This document shows, one piece after another, positions 33,582-43,821 of a DNA stretch of 64,000 nucleotides. Within the stretch, counting starts at the first letter, position 1, and each line of letters begins with the position of its first letter. The position numbers were made by a program, and so were the translations under genes. The notes under the pieces were generated by a model that worked only from the letters and a program-made list of their open reading frames with translations, was not told the DNA's origin and did no database searches. The DNA is from Pyrus communis (taxonomy: Eukaryota > Streptophyta > Magnoliopsida > Rosales > Rosaceae): the NCBI RefSeq assembly GCF_963583255.1, contig NC_084815.1, positions 17,307,807-17,371,806 of the forward strand. The letters are read 5' to 3'.

Positions 33582-36500
33582 ATGGCGAATCGGGAAGGTG
33601 AAATGGCTGTTGGTTTTCTCACACTTTCTCGGATTTTCCCGGAAAATTAAACCTTTTTTCCTTCCCATTTTTGTTTGGGTGTTTTGTTTTGCAGGCGGCG
33701 ATCTGTATCCGGAGCTATGGAAGGCCTGCGCGGGCCCACTAGTCGATGTGCCTCGCGTCCAGGAGAGAGTCTTCTACTTTCCACAGGGGCACATGGAACA
33801 AGTGAGTTTTCCATCTTCCTTTTTTATATTTATTTAATTTTGTGTTTCTGCTTATGGGATTATAATCTTTTCGTCGAAATTGAAGGTTTTTTTGCTATTT
33901 TTGGGGATTATGTTTTAGCTGGAGGCGTCAACACCAACAAATCAGGAACTGAATCAAGGGATTCCGCAGTTCAATCTTCCCCCGAAGATTATTTGCCGCG
34001 TTGTTAACGTGACCCTATTGGTATTTCCTCTTTGTTTTCTTTAATTTGTGTTTGGTTGCTGAGAAAATGGAAGATTGGAAGTAGAAAACTTTTGTTTCTG
34101 ATTCATGGAAAATGATAACTCAGATCAGCTGGATTTGTTAGCTGATTTCATCTCCAGCTGATTAGGGGGTCTAATGATTGGAAAGTCTTCAACTTTAAAA
34201 TTTTTAGAATTTATATCTTCAATTTCCTGGATTTTCTCAGTAACCAAACATGTTGGGAATAATTTGTGAAATTGTTCTGTATCTTACCTTTAGTTGTCTG
34301 CAATTTTAGGCTGAGCAGGAAACAGATGAGGTTTATGCACAGATTACTTTAATTCCGGATGCAAATGTAAGAACCAAATGAACTTCCTGGTTAGATTTTC
34401 GCTGTCTGAGCAATATTTCTTTGTCATTATTAACAGTAATACGTTTATATGTTTAGCAAACGGAGCCTACTAGTCCTGATCCATGCCTTCCAGAACCTCA
34501 AAAACCTGCAGTTCACTCATTCTGCAAGGTCTTAACTGCCTCTGATACAAGCACCCATGGCGGGTTTTCTGTTCTCCGGAAACACGCCACTGAATGCCTT
34601 CCTGCACTGGTATATGTATTTTCTATTCTAGCTTTTGTTTTGGCTGTTCTTTCTTGGTCTCATTATTTCTTTCATTTGATTTCATGTCTGTACCTTTTCA
34701 CCATGGGTCAATTTCTTTTTCAGGACATGACCCAGGCAACCCCAACTCAGGAATTGGTTGCCAAGGATCTTCATGGTTACGAGTGGCGATTTAAGCATAT
34801 TTTCAGAGGTGATGTACTTCATTTTCCCTGCACTCTTGCAATTGTCCCAAATGCGGGATTTCATAATTATTAGGAGGAGATCATGAGTTGGACATCTTGT
34901 ATGAAAAAAATTCAAACATGGTGAATGATGTATCAATTAACTTTATCGATTGTTGCTCACGGTTCATCTATTTGTGATTAACTGAACAGGTCAACCACGG
35001 AGGCACTTGCTTACAACGGGATGGAGTACTTTTGTCACCTCCAAGAGATTAAGTGCTGGGGATTCCTTTGTATTTCTCAGGTAAACATTGCCATTTGTTC
35101 TTGTCCCTTCTCTCTTACTGTTTTTGTCAACTAAATTTAACAGTGTAGCCTGGAAAATTGAATTTTGCACATCGTACGTGAGGCATGTATATTTTTCGGT
35201 CAAACATTCACTAATCTGTAGAAAATTGGTTTCCTAGAGGGGGCAACGGGGAGTTACGTGTTGGAGTTAGACGTCTTGCTCGTCAACAAAGCAGCATGCC
35301 ATCATCAGTGATCTCGAGTCAAAGCATGCACGTAGGGGTTCTCGCAACTGCATCTCATGCAGTTGCAACCCAAACTCTTTTTGTCGTGTACTATAAGCCA
35401 AGGTATGTCGTATTATATTAACCTGCAGAATTTAAAATGTTTGTTGCGCTGAATCATTTAACACAGGATTTCTCATGGTCTATATCTTGATTTCCTTTTG
35501 AAATGTCCAGGACAAGTCAGTTCATTATCGGTTTGAACAAGTATTTGGAGGCTGTCAACAATAAGTTTTCAGTCGGAATGAGGTTCAAAATGAGGTTTGA
35601 GGGGGAAGATGCTCCCGAGAGAAGGTAGAAGTCAAATGCAGCAGTGCTATAGCATGTTTACTCGGTTTAATTTGTTTATGGGCTTTCTAATGTATTTTGT
35701 TCTATGTTCTTTCATTTTTCCAGGTTTTCAGGCACAATAGTTGGTCTTGAAGATATATCTCCTCACTGGGCAGATTCAAAATGGCGGTCACTTAAAGTAA
35801 ACTCTTAGTACTGGTTTCCTTTTCTTTTTCTTGTTATCTTGTTCCTTTCTCCTTTCTTCCCCTTCTCCTTGTCCTGGACGTTAAATGAAAATTCTGACAT
35901 AAATTTGCTCTTCTGAAATATCTTCCAGGTTCACTGGGATGAGTCTGCATCCATTCCAAGGCCTGATAGGGTATCGCCTTGGGAGATTGAACCTTTTGTG
36001 GCGTCTGTAATTCCGAGCCTTCCTCAACCATCTGTTGTGGTGAAGAACAAAAGGCCCCGACCACCCACTGAAATCCCAGCTCTAGGTAGGAACCTTTTTC
36101 TTTCTGTTTCCTAGTAACCAACTAAACAGCAACATTTCCCCCCTTTTTATCCTTTGCCTTGGATTAGGTTTTTTGGGCCAGAGTATTCTAACTTATATGG
36201 ATATTAGATGCAATGAGTTCAACAGGGTCAGCTACGTGGAATTCTGGGCTGACACAGCCCCATGACATGTCAACACTGAGTGTCGCTGCTGAAGGCAAAA
36301 GAAGTGAAAATCATGTTGTATGGCATCATCAACAGGCTGACGTGATCAGCAATAACAACAATGTTCCAAGGACTCAGACTGATGGGGGATGGCTGTCTTC
36401 TCAGGCAGGTGGTTCTCCGCACATGTTCCAGGAAACAATGGAGGATAGTAAAAGTGTTTCTGCTTGGCCTGTTTTGTCTGGATATTCAACTCCAAACTCA

Positions 36501-37386
36501 TCAAAGCCTAAAAATGACTCAATGTTTGACCATGTTGAAAAAGAGAAGAAAACTGAGATGGGTACTAGTTGCCGAATTTTTGGTATAGACTTTACTAGTC
36601 ATTCGACATGCTTCCCTGCCATGGAGAAGGCACCTCCACAACCAATCAGTGGATCTACTGGAACCACTGAAGGACGTGTTAGTAACATGTTAGCTGCTGA
36701 GTCAGACCAGAAATCTGACCTTTCAAAGGCTTCTAAAGAAAGAAAACCTGGACAGTTGCAAGTATCACCTAAGGAGACACAAAGCAAGCAGAGTTGCTCT
36801 ACTTCTGCCAGAAGTCGCACCAAGGTGCTCACAGTAGAATTATTTTTGTTTGTTTTTTATTCTGAAATATCAAGTATTCATGTTATAGATTTGAAGTCTT
36901 GAGCTCAAGTGCTGAGTTGTGGCGTTTGTATATCCCAAAAGGTTCAAATGCAGGGGATAGCTGTTGGCCGAGCAGTGGACTTGACGATGTTGGAAGGATA
37001 TGATCAGCTTATAGATGAACTGGAGGAGATGTTTGACATTAAGGGACAGATTCGCCCCGGCAACATGTGGCAAATTGTCTTTACTGATAATGAAGGAGAT
37101 ATGATGCTTATGGGCGATGACCCGTGGTCGTAAGTATACTTTATTACAAAAAAAATAAAAAAATAAAAAAAAATAAAAAATCAAGGAGTTTGTATTTGGA
37201 TTTTCCTAACATGTTTCCTTGTTTAGTTTAAAACCTTTGCGTCGTTATCTTTGCAGGGAGTTCTGTGACATGGTGAAAAGGATCTTTATTTGTTCGAGTC
37301 AAGACGTGAAGAAAATCAGCGCAGGCTGCGAACTTCCAATGTCGTCACTAGAAGTCGAAGGGGGGACGGTCATCAGCTCGGACTAA
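33582..37386 (+). CDS. ARF9: Auxin response factor, ARF9/ARF18-like transcription factor
   Basis: A nuclear DNA-binding factor that controls auxin-responsive genes at TGTCTC-type sites. Coding exons by GT/AG and frame: 33582-33597, 33695-33801, 33919-34020, 34310-34366, 34457-34609, 34724-34808, 34990-35080, 35238-35402, 35511-35624, 35724-35796, 35929-36085, 36208-36824, 36942-37129, 37257-37386. Their sum is 2,055 nt with no internal stop, giving 684 residues. The N-terminus reads [20 protein letters not shown]. The B3 domain is at about 113-215 ([29 protein letters not shown]). The auxin-response dimerisation domain is at about 226-320 ([18 protein letters not shown]). A Ser-rich middle region follows. 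The PB1 domain is at about 580-665, with the acidic [10 protein letters not shown] face and basic GRAVDL face. The middle region is not Gln-rich, which fits the class B, mainly repressing, ARFs. Whether it is ARF9 or ARF18 is not resolved. Confidence 0.93.
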
Positions 37387-37781
37387 CAACGGTCAGGTTG
37401 TTGATTTTTTAAATACGCGTTGGTTTTGTTGATTTTCGGGGCAGGTCTTTTGGTCGTTTGTTTGTGGAGGGAGGGAGGGAGGGAAGACTTGATTTTTGGG
37501 CAAAAAGGAGGGAGAGAAGATTGAAGTTGGAAGCAGGAGGAGAAGAGGACATCGGCTAATTGGTAGCTCGTTTTTTAGAGCTAGCTAGACTACATTTGAC
37601 TGGAAATTGAAAAAAGGTGCAATGGCAATTATGTCATTGTCCTGTGTTTGGTAGTGGGTAGGATTAGGAATCTGTGAATATTCATTGTGGTGGGTCGTTG
37701 GAGTTGGGTGTTTTTAGGGTATCTTGTTCCATATGATGCTGTTGTAAATATATGTACTTTTGGCAGTGAAATGTTTTGGTG
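37387..37781 (+). other. ARF 3' UTR and downstream flank
   Basis: Sequence after the ARF stop codon TAA (37384-37386). It contains GGGA repeats (GGAGGGAGGGAGGGAGGG, about 37468-37485) and T-rich stretches. No canonical AATAAA was fixed. The transcript end is not determined and may lie just before the Pack-MULE at 37791. Confidence 0.4.
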
Positions 37782-37790
37782 GATAGTGTC

Positions 37791-38705
37791 GGGAAATTTG
37801 GAAAAGTAATCAAAATTTGGATCTCATATAGAATTATAGTCACACCTTTAAATTTATGATAATTATAATAAAAAATTGATGTGAAAATACTAATATAACC
37901 TTAAATCCTATTCCACGACCAAAATATCCAATTTTGTTAGCCGCAAGCCAAGTTCGTCCTCTTCCCACGACTCGCTGAGTATCTCAGTCCCTCTTAACCA
38001 GCATATACCTCTGAAGACTCTAGTCCCTCGCTGACCACTCACATCCAAACAAATGGAACCAGAGTCGCCAATCCTTCTTCCAAATGCCACTGAGCTTATA
38101 GCCTCCGCATCTTCCAAAAGAACCACAAAAATAGCTCATAATATTTTATTTTTTTAGAAGAAAAACAGAGAAATTTGAAGAATGCTGTGGGTGGGTAATA
38201 AACTACTGAATATAAATGGTGCCTGGGTGCGCAGTAACCTTGAGGTGGTAGTCGGCGGCCCACCGGATGGCCTGCCGGGCATTCTGCAGCTCACCCTTCA
38301 TCCAAACGCAGGGACGATGAGAAAGCAGACCTCCAATGGCGGTTTTGGCCCATGGGGTTTCTCTATGCCCACCTACACGGACATCCAAATCATCAAATCG
38401 AAAACTTGTTGGGCATTAGAGCTTTTTCAGTGTCAAACGCAGATTTCAGTTTCAAACGTAGATTGCAAGTTTTCCAACTCTTTAGTCCCAAAACTATCAG
38501 TTACGTTAAAACTTTATTGGGTGATGTTTTGTTGTTGTTGTTGGTGTTTGGTTGCTGAGAAAATCGGAGGGAATGAGAAAGTTTTTAGTCATTAAGGGCA
38601 TGTTAGTATTTTTACATCAATTTTTTGTTATAATTATCATAAACATAAAATGATAGCTATAATTCTATATAGGTCCAAATTCTGGTTAATTTTTCCATAT
38701 TTCCC
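37791..38705. mobile_element. Small Pack-MULE-like element just downstream of the ARF gene
   Basis: 915 bp with terminal inverted repeats of about 110 bp (GGGAAATTTGGAAAAG ... ATTTTTCCATATTTCCC; internally ATAATTATAA.AAAAAATTGATGT). It is flanked by 9-bp repeats GATAGTGTC (37782-37790) and GATAGTGAC (38706-38714), matching at 8 of 9. The interior (about 37916-38570) is GC-richer and holds short coding-like frames on the minus strand, for example SSVAFGRRIGDSGSICLDVS (complement of 37908-38126) and KGELQNARQAIRWAADYHL (complement of 38203-38388). They look like captured host fragments, but I cannot name the sources. Confidence 0.75.
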
Positions 38706-38771
38706 GATAGTGACTGACATTATGCAGTATGCAATCTTCTGTTGTTGTATCAGTTAGTTAATTAATTAATA

Positions 38772-38772
<1 letters not shown>

Positions 38773-38802
<30 letters not shown>

Positions 38803-38980
38803 AAGGGGGACAACTAATAGTAAGTCACGATTATTCACCTCTTTCAGAGGTTGGGAAGACTCACAGAGGCATTTCAGTCTCTTCCAGATCACAAGTCTAA
38901 CTTTCACACCAGTAGCGGGTTTCGAACTCGTGACCTCTAGTTTCGTAATCCGTCCTTTACCACTGTACCACCACCTCATG
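38773..38980 (-). mobile_element. tRNA-derived SINE
   Basis: On the minus strand it starts CATGAGGTGGTGGTACAGTGG (A-box-like) and continues to GGTCACGAGTTCGAAACCC (B box), so it is tRNA-derived. It ends in an A/TA-rich tail at 38773-38800. A perfect 16-bp duplication GTTAATTAATTAATAT flanks it (38757-38772 and 38981-38996), which is diagnostic of LINE-driven insertion. Confidence 0.88.
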
Positions 38981-39046
38981 GTTAATTAATTAATATTAGG
39001 CTTTGAATGATTTTTAATGATCATTTGCTAATCTGTGGGTGGTTTA

Positions 39047-39283
39047 GAACTTGTTTGAAAAATGTGTTTAAATGATTGAAAACGTTTGTTGAGAGAATGA
39101 TTTTAGACCAAAAACATTATGTGCTTCCTTTAAGAAGCACTAGTTATGTGCTGCTTACAAGAAGCACTTTAAGTGTTTTTTTTTTTTTTTCAAAATTAAC
39201 TTGTATTTTACCAAGGATTGGTTTAAAAAGAATATTTAAAAAAAAAAAATTCAATTGTTTAAAAGCACTCTTCAAACGAATTC
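39047..39283. mobile_element. MITE-like inverted-repeat element
   Basis: The ends GAACTTGTTTGAAAAATG / CTCTTCAAACGAATTC are imperfect inverted repeats that continue inward (GTTTAAATGATTG / CAATTGTTTAAAAG). The element is about 237 bp with T and A runs inside. No target duplication was found. Superfamily not assigned. Confidence 0.5.
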
Positions 39284-39299
39284 TTATTCTCTTGTTCCA

Positions 39300-39535
39300 T
39301 TTCCATGGGTTAGGTTAAGCGGATTGGATCACTAATTCCAATCTGCCCAAACCGATCAAATTCGATTGAATTTTGTAAATAATGAGTTAGAAACCAATAA
39401 ATCGAATCTAATTTTACTCGGTTGTTAATTTCGTGTAGCTGATTGGATCACTAAATTTCGAATCCCGATATGATTGGATCAAATGACGGATCCAACTGAG
39501 CCAATTCAATCAAGTTTTATGGTCCAAGATGTTAC
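39300..39535. other. Unassigned AT-rich spacer
   Basis: Contains three copies of a (A/T)TTGGATCA-type motif. No gene or element recognised. Confidence 0.4.
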
Positions 39536-42500
39536 TTGCTAGCCCAGCAAACAACCCCTTATGTCCATGGAGATTTCTCAGTTCTTAATCTTAGACAACT
39601 TCCTGCGCCCGCTGTTCGTGGTGATGTGAGTTATGGCAAGATTAGTGAGAATCTTTTTCGGGACCAACCGTTCATGTCGAGCCAATGTCATTGGAAGGCT
39701 TTTATTAAAGGAAGGGAGGGTACCAATGGAAATCGATGCTATTAAGAATGATCTGGCGTCTTTATGGAGGATTCCAAATTCTTGGCAATTGATTCCGTTG
39801 GGGAGGGTCCTAAGGGATATTTTGATCTTCATTTCTCCAAAGAAGAAGACATGCGGAGTGTGTGGGGGTGGTGGAACTTGTACGCTTCAGTTTGGTCTTT
39901 TTAGGTTATCTTAATGGCAACCGGATTTCAACCTAGTGACATCCTTTTTCAAACTCAGTGCACATGTATCGATTCAAATTTATGGGTTAAGCCAAGAAGA
40001 TTGGCACCCTCCTATTCGTATGGAAATTGCTTGGGGTATGCGTACTCAATCATGCTAAAAAGGAACACTTATTTGGATATCATCCTATAATTCTAGTGGA
40101 TGTGGATCTTTCTACAGATTTACCTGCGTTTATTATGGTTGAACGTTAACATGGCTTTTCTGTTGACATTATTTATGAGAATCTACCTCCGGCTTGCGGT
40201 CATAGCGGCCTTATAGGTCATACTACGAACAAATATAGAGCTTGAAAGATCATAATGAGGTGCTAGAAAAGAGGGACAAGGCTCATCAACGAGGACGCTC
40301 AAGAACTCGTCAAGTTTATCGTCCTAAACCATGTGTCCCCTAGTTAATACTTTTCATAGGGATCCTCTCTTATTACTAGTTAATACTAGTGATGATGCTT
40401 TTACTCCTGTGCTTAGTAAATCACAACAAAAGAAACTTGAAAAGAAGTAGAAAGTTGACGCTACTAGGCTAGAGGAACTTATATCACCAGAGCAGAAAGC
40501 CAAGTTATTTCTACTTCAAAATGAAGCTACTTTACTAAAATTTTCATGGTATTTGTAATTTTGATACACGTATGAAGCTTTCCAATGTTTGCCATTCTCA
40601 TCATTTAGATATAGTTTGCATTTTTGAACTTATGGTTACTTTTGACTCTATTTCTCCTACGTATTGGGATTCTTTGGGTCTTCTTTTAATTACCGTTAAT
40701 AATAGAGGTAACTTGCTGACTAATACTTAGGTTTTGTATTCTACGAATCATTGCTGCTTCTATGATTTCTTCTGCAGACCAACAAATTACTTTTTAGGCT
40801 TTTTTTGTTGTGTCCTTTCTCATTTTGTTATTGTTTATGCGGTTACTACTTCTAGTCGTCATCACGACTTGTGGTGTGATCTTTTGGAAAAGTTCGCTCT
40901 CATACTACTATACCCTAGATGACAATTGGTGATTTTAATGCTATCCTTTGAGCTCACATGTGAAGATTTTCATAATACTACTGAGCTATGAGATTTTACT
41001 CATATGGACACTCTTGGTTCTTTCTATACTTGCACTAATAATTGGGATGTTCGTGGTCACATGTAAATGTGTCTTGAAAATTTTAACCGGCCACAAAATC
41101 GGAAAGCATGTTAGGCAGGTGCCTAGGCGGGACTAAATGGAGCTAGCAGGTATGGGCGGGGTTGGACGGGGGTAGGTTGGCAAATGTTAAGACGCTGGAC
41201 TCTAATTTTTAATTTTTTGTTGTAGAGTCGGGGTTATGCAAGAAAGAAGATGACTTGAGCTAGTCCCCACCATCTTTTTAATCCCACGGTTTCTTTTAAC
41301 ATTGTTCCACTGTTTTATAGTTGCACACTTTCTTTTGCCATGGTCCCCATCATTTTCATTTTTACTACTTTTATTTATATCCTTTTATTTCTTTCCTCTC
41401 TGAACGCAACATCAGTGTTTATTTATTATTATTTTTTGTAATGTTTTATTATTCTTTTTAATTTTAAGACTATACTATAAAATCCATAATATATTCTTAT
41501 GTACCTAAAACTCTCATATTGCATATGTATATATACTTTTTTTCTTTAAATAACATATTATTTAATGTTCAAATTTAACTAATTTATATACTATATAATT
41601 AATTTACTCAAATTTGCCTAGTCCAACTAGGTGTTCGTCTAGGTCCCGCTTAGGCGCTAGGCCTTAACCCACCATCCGACTAGCCCGCCTAACGTCTTTT
41701 AGAACCTTGCTAGTTGTTCTGCTTTGCTAAGAGTTGTCTCAGAGCACAATTATCTTGTTTTTTCGGCCTTTGATGCTTTACCTAGGGGACCTCGACCTTT
41801 TTTATTTCAGTCCATGTGAACTTTACATTCTGGTTTCACTGATGTAAGGACTAAGGGCTGGCAGTCAAGTATTGCTCATGGATGTCCTATGTTTATTATG
41901 TTGCACAAGCTTAAAATTCTTAAGCGTTGTCTTCAATATTGGAATCCTAATATATTTTGTGATATCCATAGAAATGTCACTATTGCTATGGAAAAACTTA
42001 AATATTGTTTCTTCTAATGGAACTCTCAAAAGAGATTTAATGAGGAAGTTGTGGCCAAGATGGTTGTCCTTGATGCTCGAGTTATGGCTTACTGAGGGTG
42101 ATCGTAACACACTTTTTTTTCCATGCTTATGCTCGAGGTAGGCTTCTTCTTCTAGAATACTACTCTTTTAGATGGTGATAGTGTGTTCTCTTATCTTATT
42201 GAGATTGTTGATCATGTGGTAAAGTTTTATTGTTCCTTATATAATTCTCCCTTCACTCCGAGTAGAATTGAGGATGTTTGTGGTGTTACTATGGTTAGTG
42301 AAAATGAAAATTCTACTATTTCTTGTTTGACTTCAGTTGATGAAATTAGAAATGCTCTTTTTTTCATGGATCATTCGAGTGCTCCCAAACCTAATGGTTT
42401 TTTTGGTTCTTTCTATCAGTTATGTTGGGATATCGTTGAATTGGCTAATATTGTTTTTGTACAAGATTTCTTTAAGCGGATGGTTATATCCAAATGCTAA

Positions 42501-43821
42501 TTGTAACTTTGTGGGGCTTATCCCTAAATTCGAGGTGCCTGCCACTATCACTTAGTACGACCACTTGCAGTTGCAAACTTTCTGTTCAAGATAAGCTCTT
42601 AGCCGAGGTTTAAATTTGCTTTACTCTACTAGGCGGATTACTTCTATGTCAACTCCGCGGGGTTGTTGCCCTCCCATTCATGTGTTATGCGTTGATGATC
42701 TATTTATTTTCTCTTGTGGGAATGTTCGATCTTTTCGGTCTTTGCAGGATTTCCTTAACAAGTATGGTCGTGCTTCTGGACAATTTATTAATGCACATAA
42801 GAGCGCTTTTTATGTTCGGTTCACCTTTTCTCATCTTATGACTTTTGACTCGAGACATTTGCGCTTCGTTTGGGTGTTGCTCCCTTCACATATCTTGGTG
42901 TCCTAATTTTTCGTGGTAAGCCAAGGAGAATTTTCTTTTAATCTTTGGTTGATAAGGCTAAAGCCCGTCTCTCGGGTTGGAAAGGAAAACTTATTTCTAT
43001 GGCTGGACGAGTTCAATTAGTGCAATCAGTTTATTAAAGTTTATTTTTGCATAGTTTCTCATTATATTAGTGGTCGACTGGCCTTTTGAAGCATCTCTTT
43101 ACTTTTCGAAACTTTATTTGGTCTAGAGATTTGGCTTCTCGTAAATTGGTAATTATTAAATGGAATATGGTGTGTGGGCCTAAAATTAAAGGTGGTCTCG
43201 TGATTTAACTACTTTGAACTTGACGGCCTTGCTTAATTTTGGCTGGGGTTACTTTACAATCTTCTTCTTCGTGAGGTTCTTTTGCCCGCCAAAATTTTCC
43301 TCTCACGCCTTGCAAAACAAGATGTCTATTTGCAATCATCTGTGTAACATGGTTTGAAGGTGCTTTACTTGTTCTGAATATCAATAGTTGTTGGATTATT
43401 GGAGATGGAAGGCTAGTTTGTTTTTAGTTTGATAAATGGGTGAACAAGCTGATTATTAGCCTTTCATTATCTCTTGTCATTTCTTTTACAATTCTTCCTC
43501 GGGTTTCAAAGGTAATAAAAGCTCAGAGATCAGAGTTGGTCATTATAGATTTTTCAAGCTCATGAAATTTTTCATCATCTTGTACCCTTGACAACAATTG
43601 TGACAAATTGATTTGGGAAGCCATATCTTTCTGGGAGTTTTTCTTTATCTTTTGATTATGATCTAATTCGAATGAGACATAGTGATTGTGCTTGGGCAAA
43701 AGTTATTTAGCAGTATTTCATTCTGTCTCGACTATCTATTTTGACTCGGCCTGTTTTTCATGATAAACTTCCTAGTGAGGTTACAATGCAACCACGTCAT
43801 ACATCTTCGGCATCCATTTGT
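39536..43821 (+). pseudogene. Decayed L1-type LINE, part 1: gag-like ORF1, endonuclease, reverse transcriptase
   Basis: Broken frames match a plant L1 LINE in order. The ORF1 DUF4283-like region is at about 39540-40240 (LRQLPAPAVRGDVSYGKI, VIGRLLLKEGRVPME). A zinc-knuckle remnant is near 40190 (ACGHSGLIGH). Endonuclease is at about 40570-40980, with IGDFNAIL near the end. Reverse transcriptase spans about 41700-43300: EGDRNTLFF, SVDEIRNALFFMDHSSAPKPNGF, CVDDLFIF in place of the catalytic (Y/F)ADD, NKYGRASGQFINAHKSAF and KAKARLSGWKGKLISMAGRVQLVQ. A zinc-finger (zf-RVT) part then begins at about 43340 and is interrupted at 43822. Many stops and frame shifts make it inactive. It continues after the insertions at 46643 and 61638. 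Confidence 0.85.
41079..41711. mobile_element. Possible inverted-repeat element inside the LINE
   Basis: The LINE reading is interrupted between the endonuclease and the RT region. The insert has loosely inverted ends rich in CCTAGGCG / CGCCTAGG-type motifs (GCATGTTAGGCAGGTGCCTAGGCGGG on the left; TAGGCGCTAGGCC and CGCCTAACGTCTTTTAGAACC on the right). Its centre is AT-rich. Boundaries are approximate and no target duplication was fixed. Confidence 0.45.

Noticed and set aside
38920..38945. GGGTTTCGAACTCGTGACC, a tRNA-like box B on the minus strand
   Set aside because: It belongs to the SINE (38773-38980) with a 16-bp target duplication and is not a tRNA gene.
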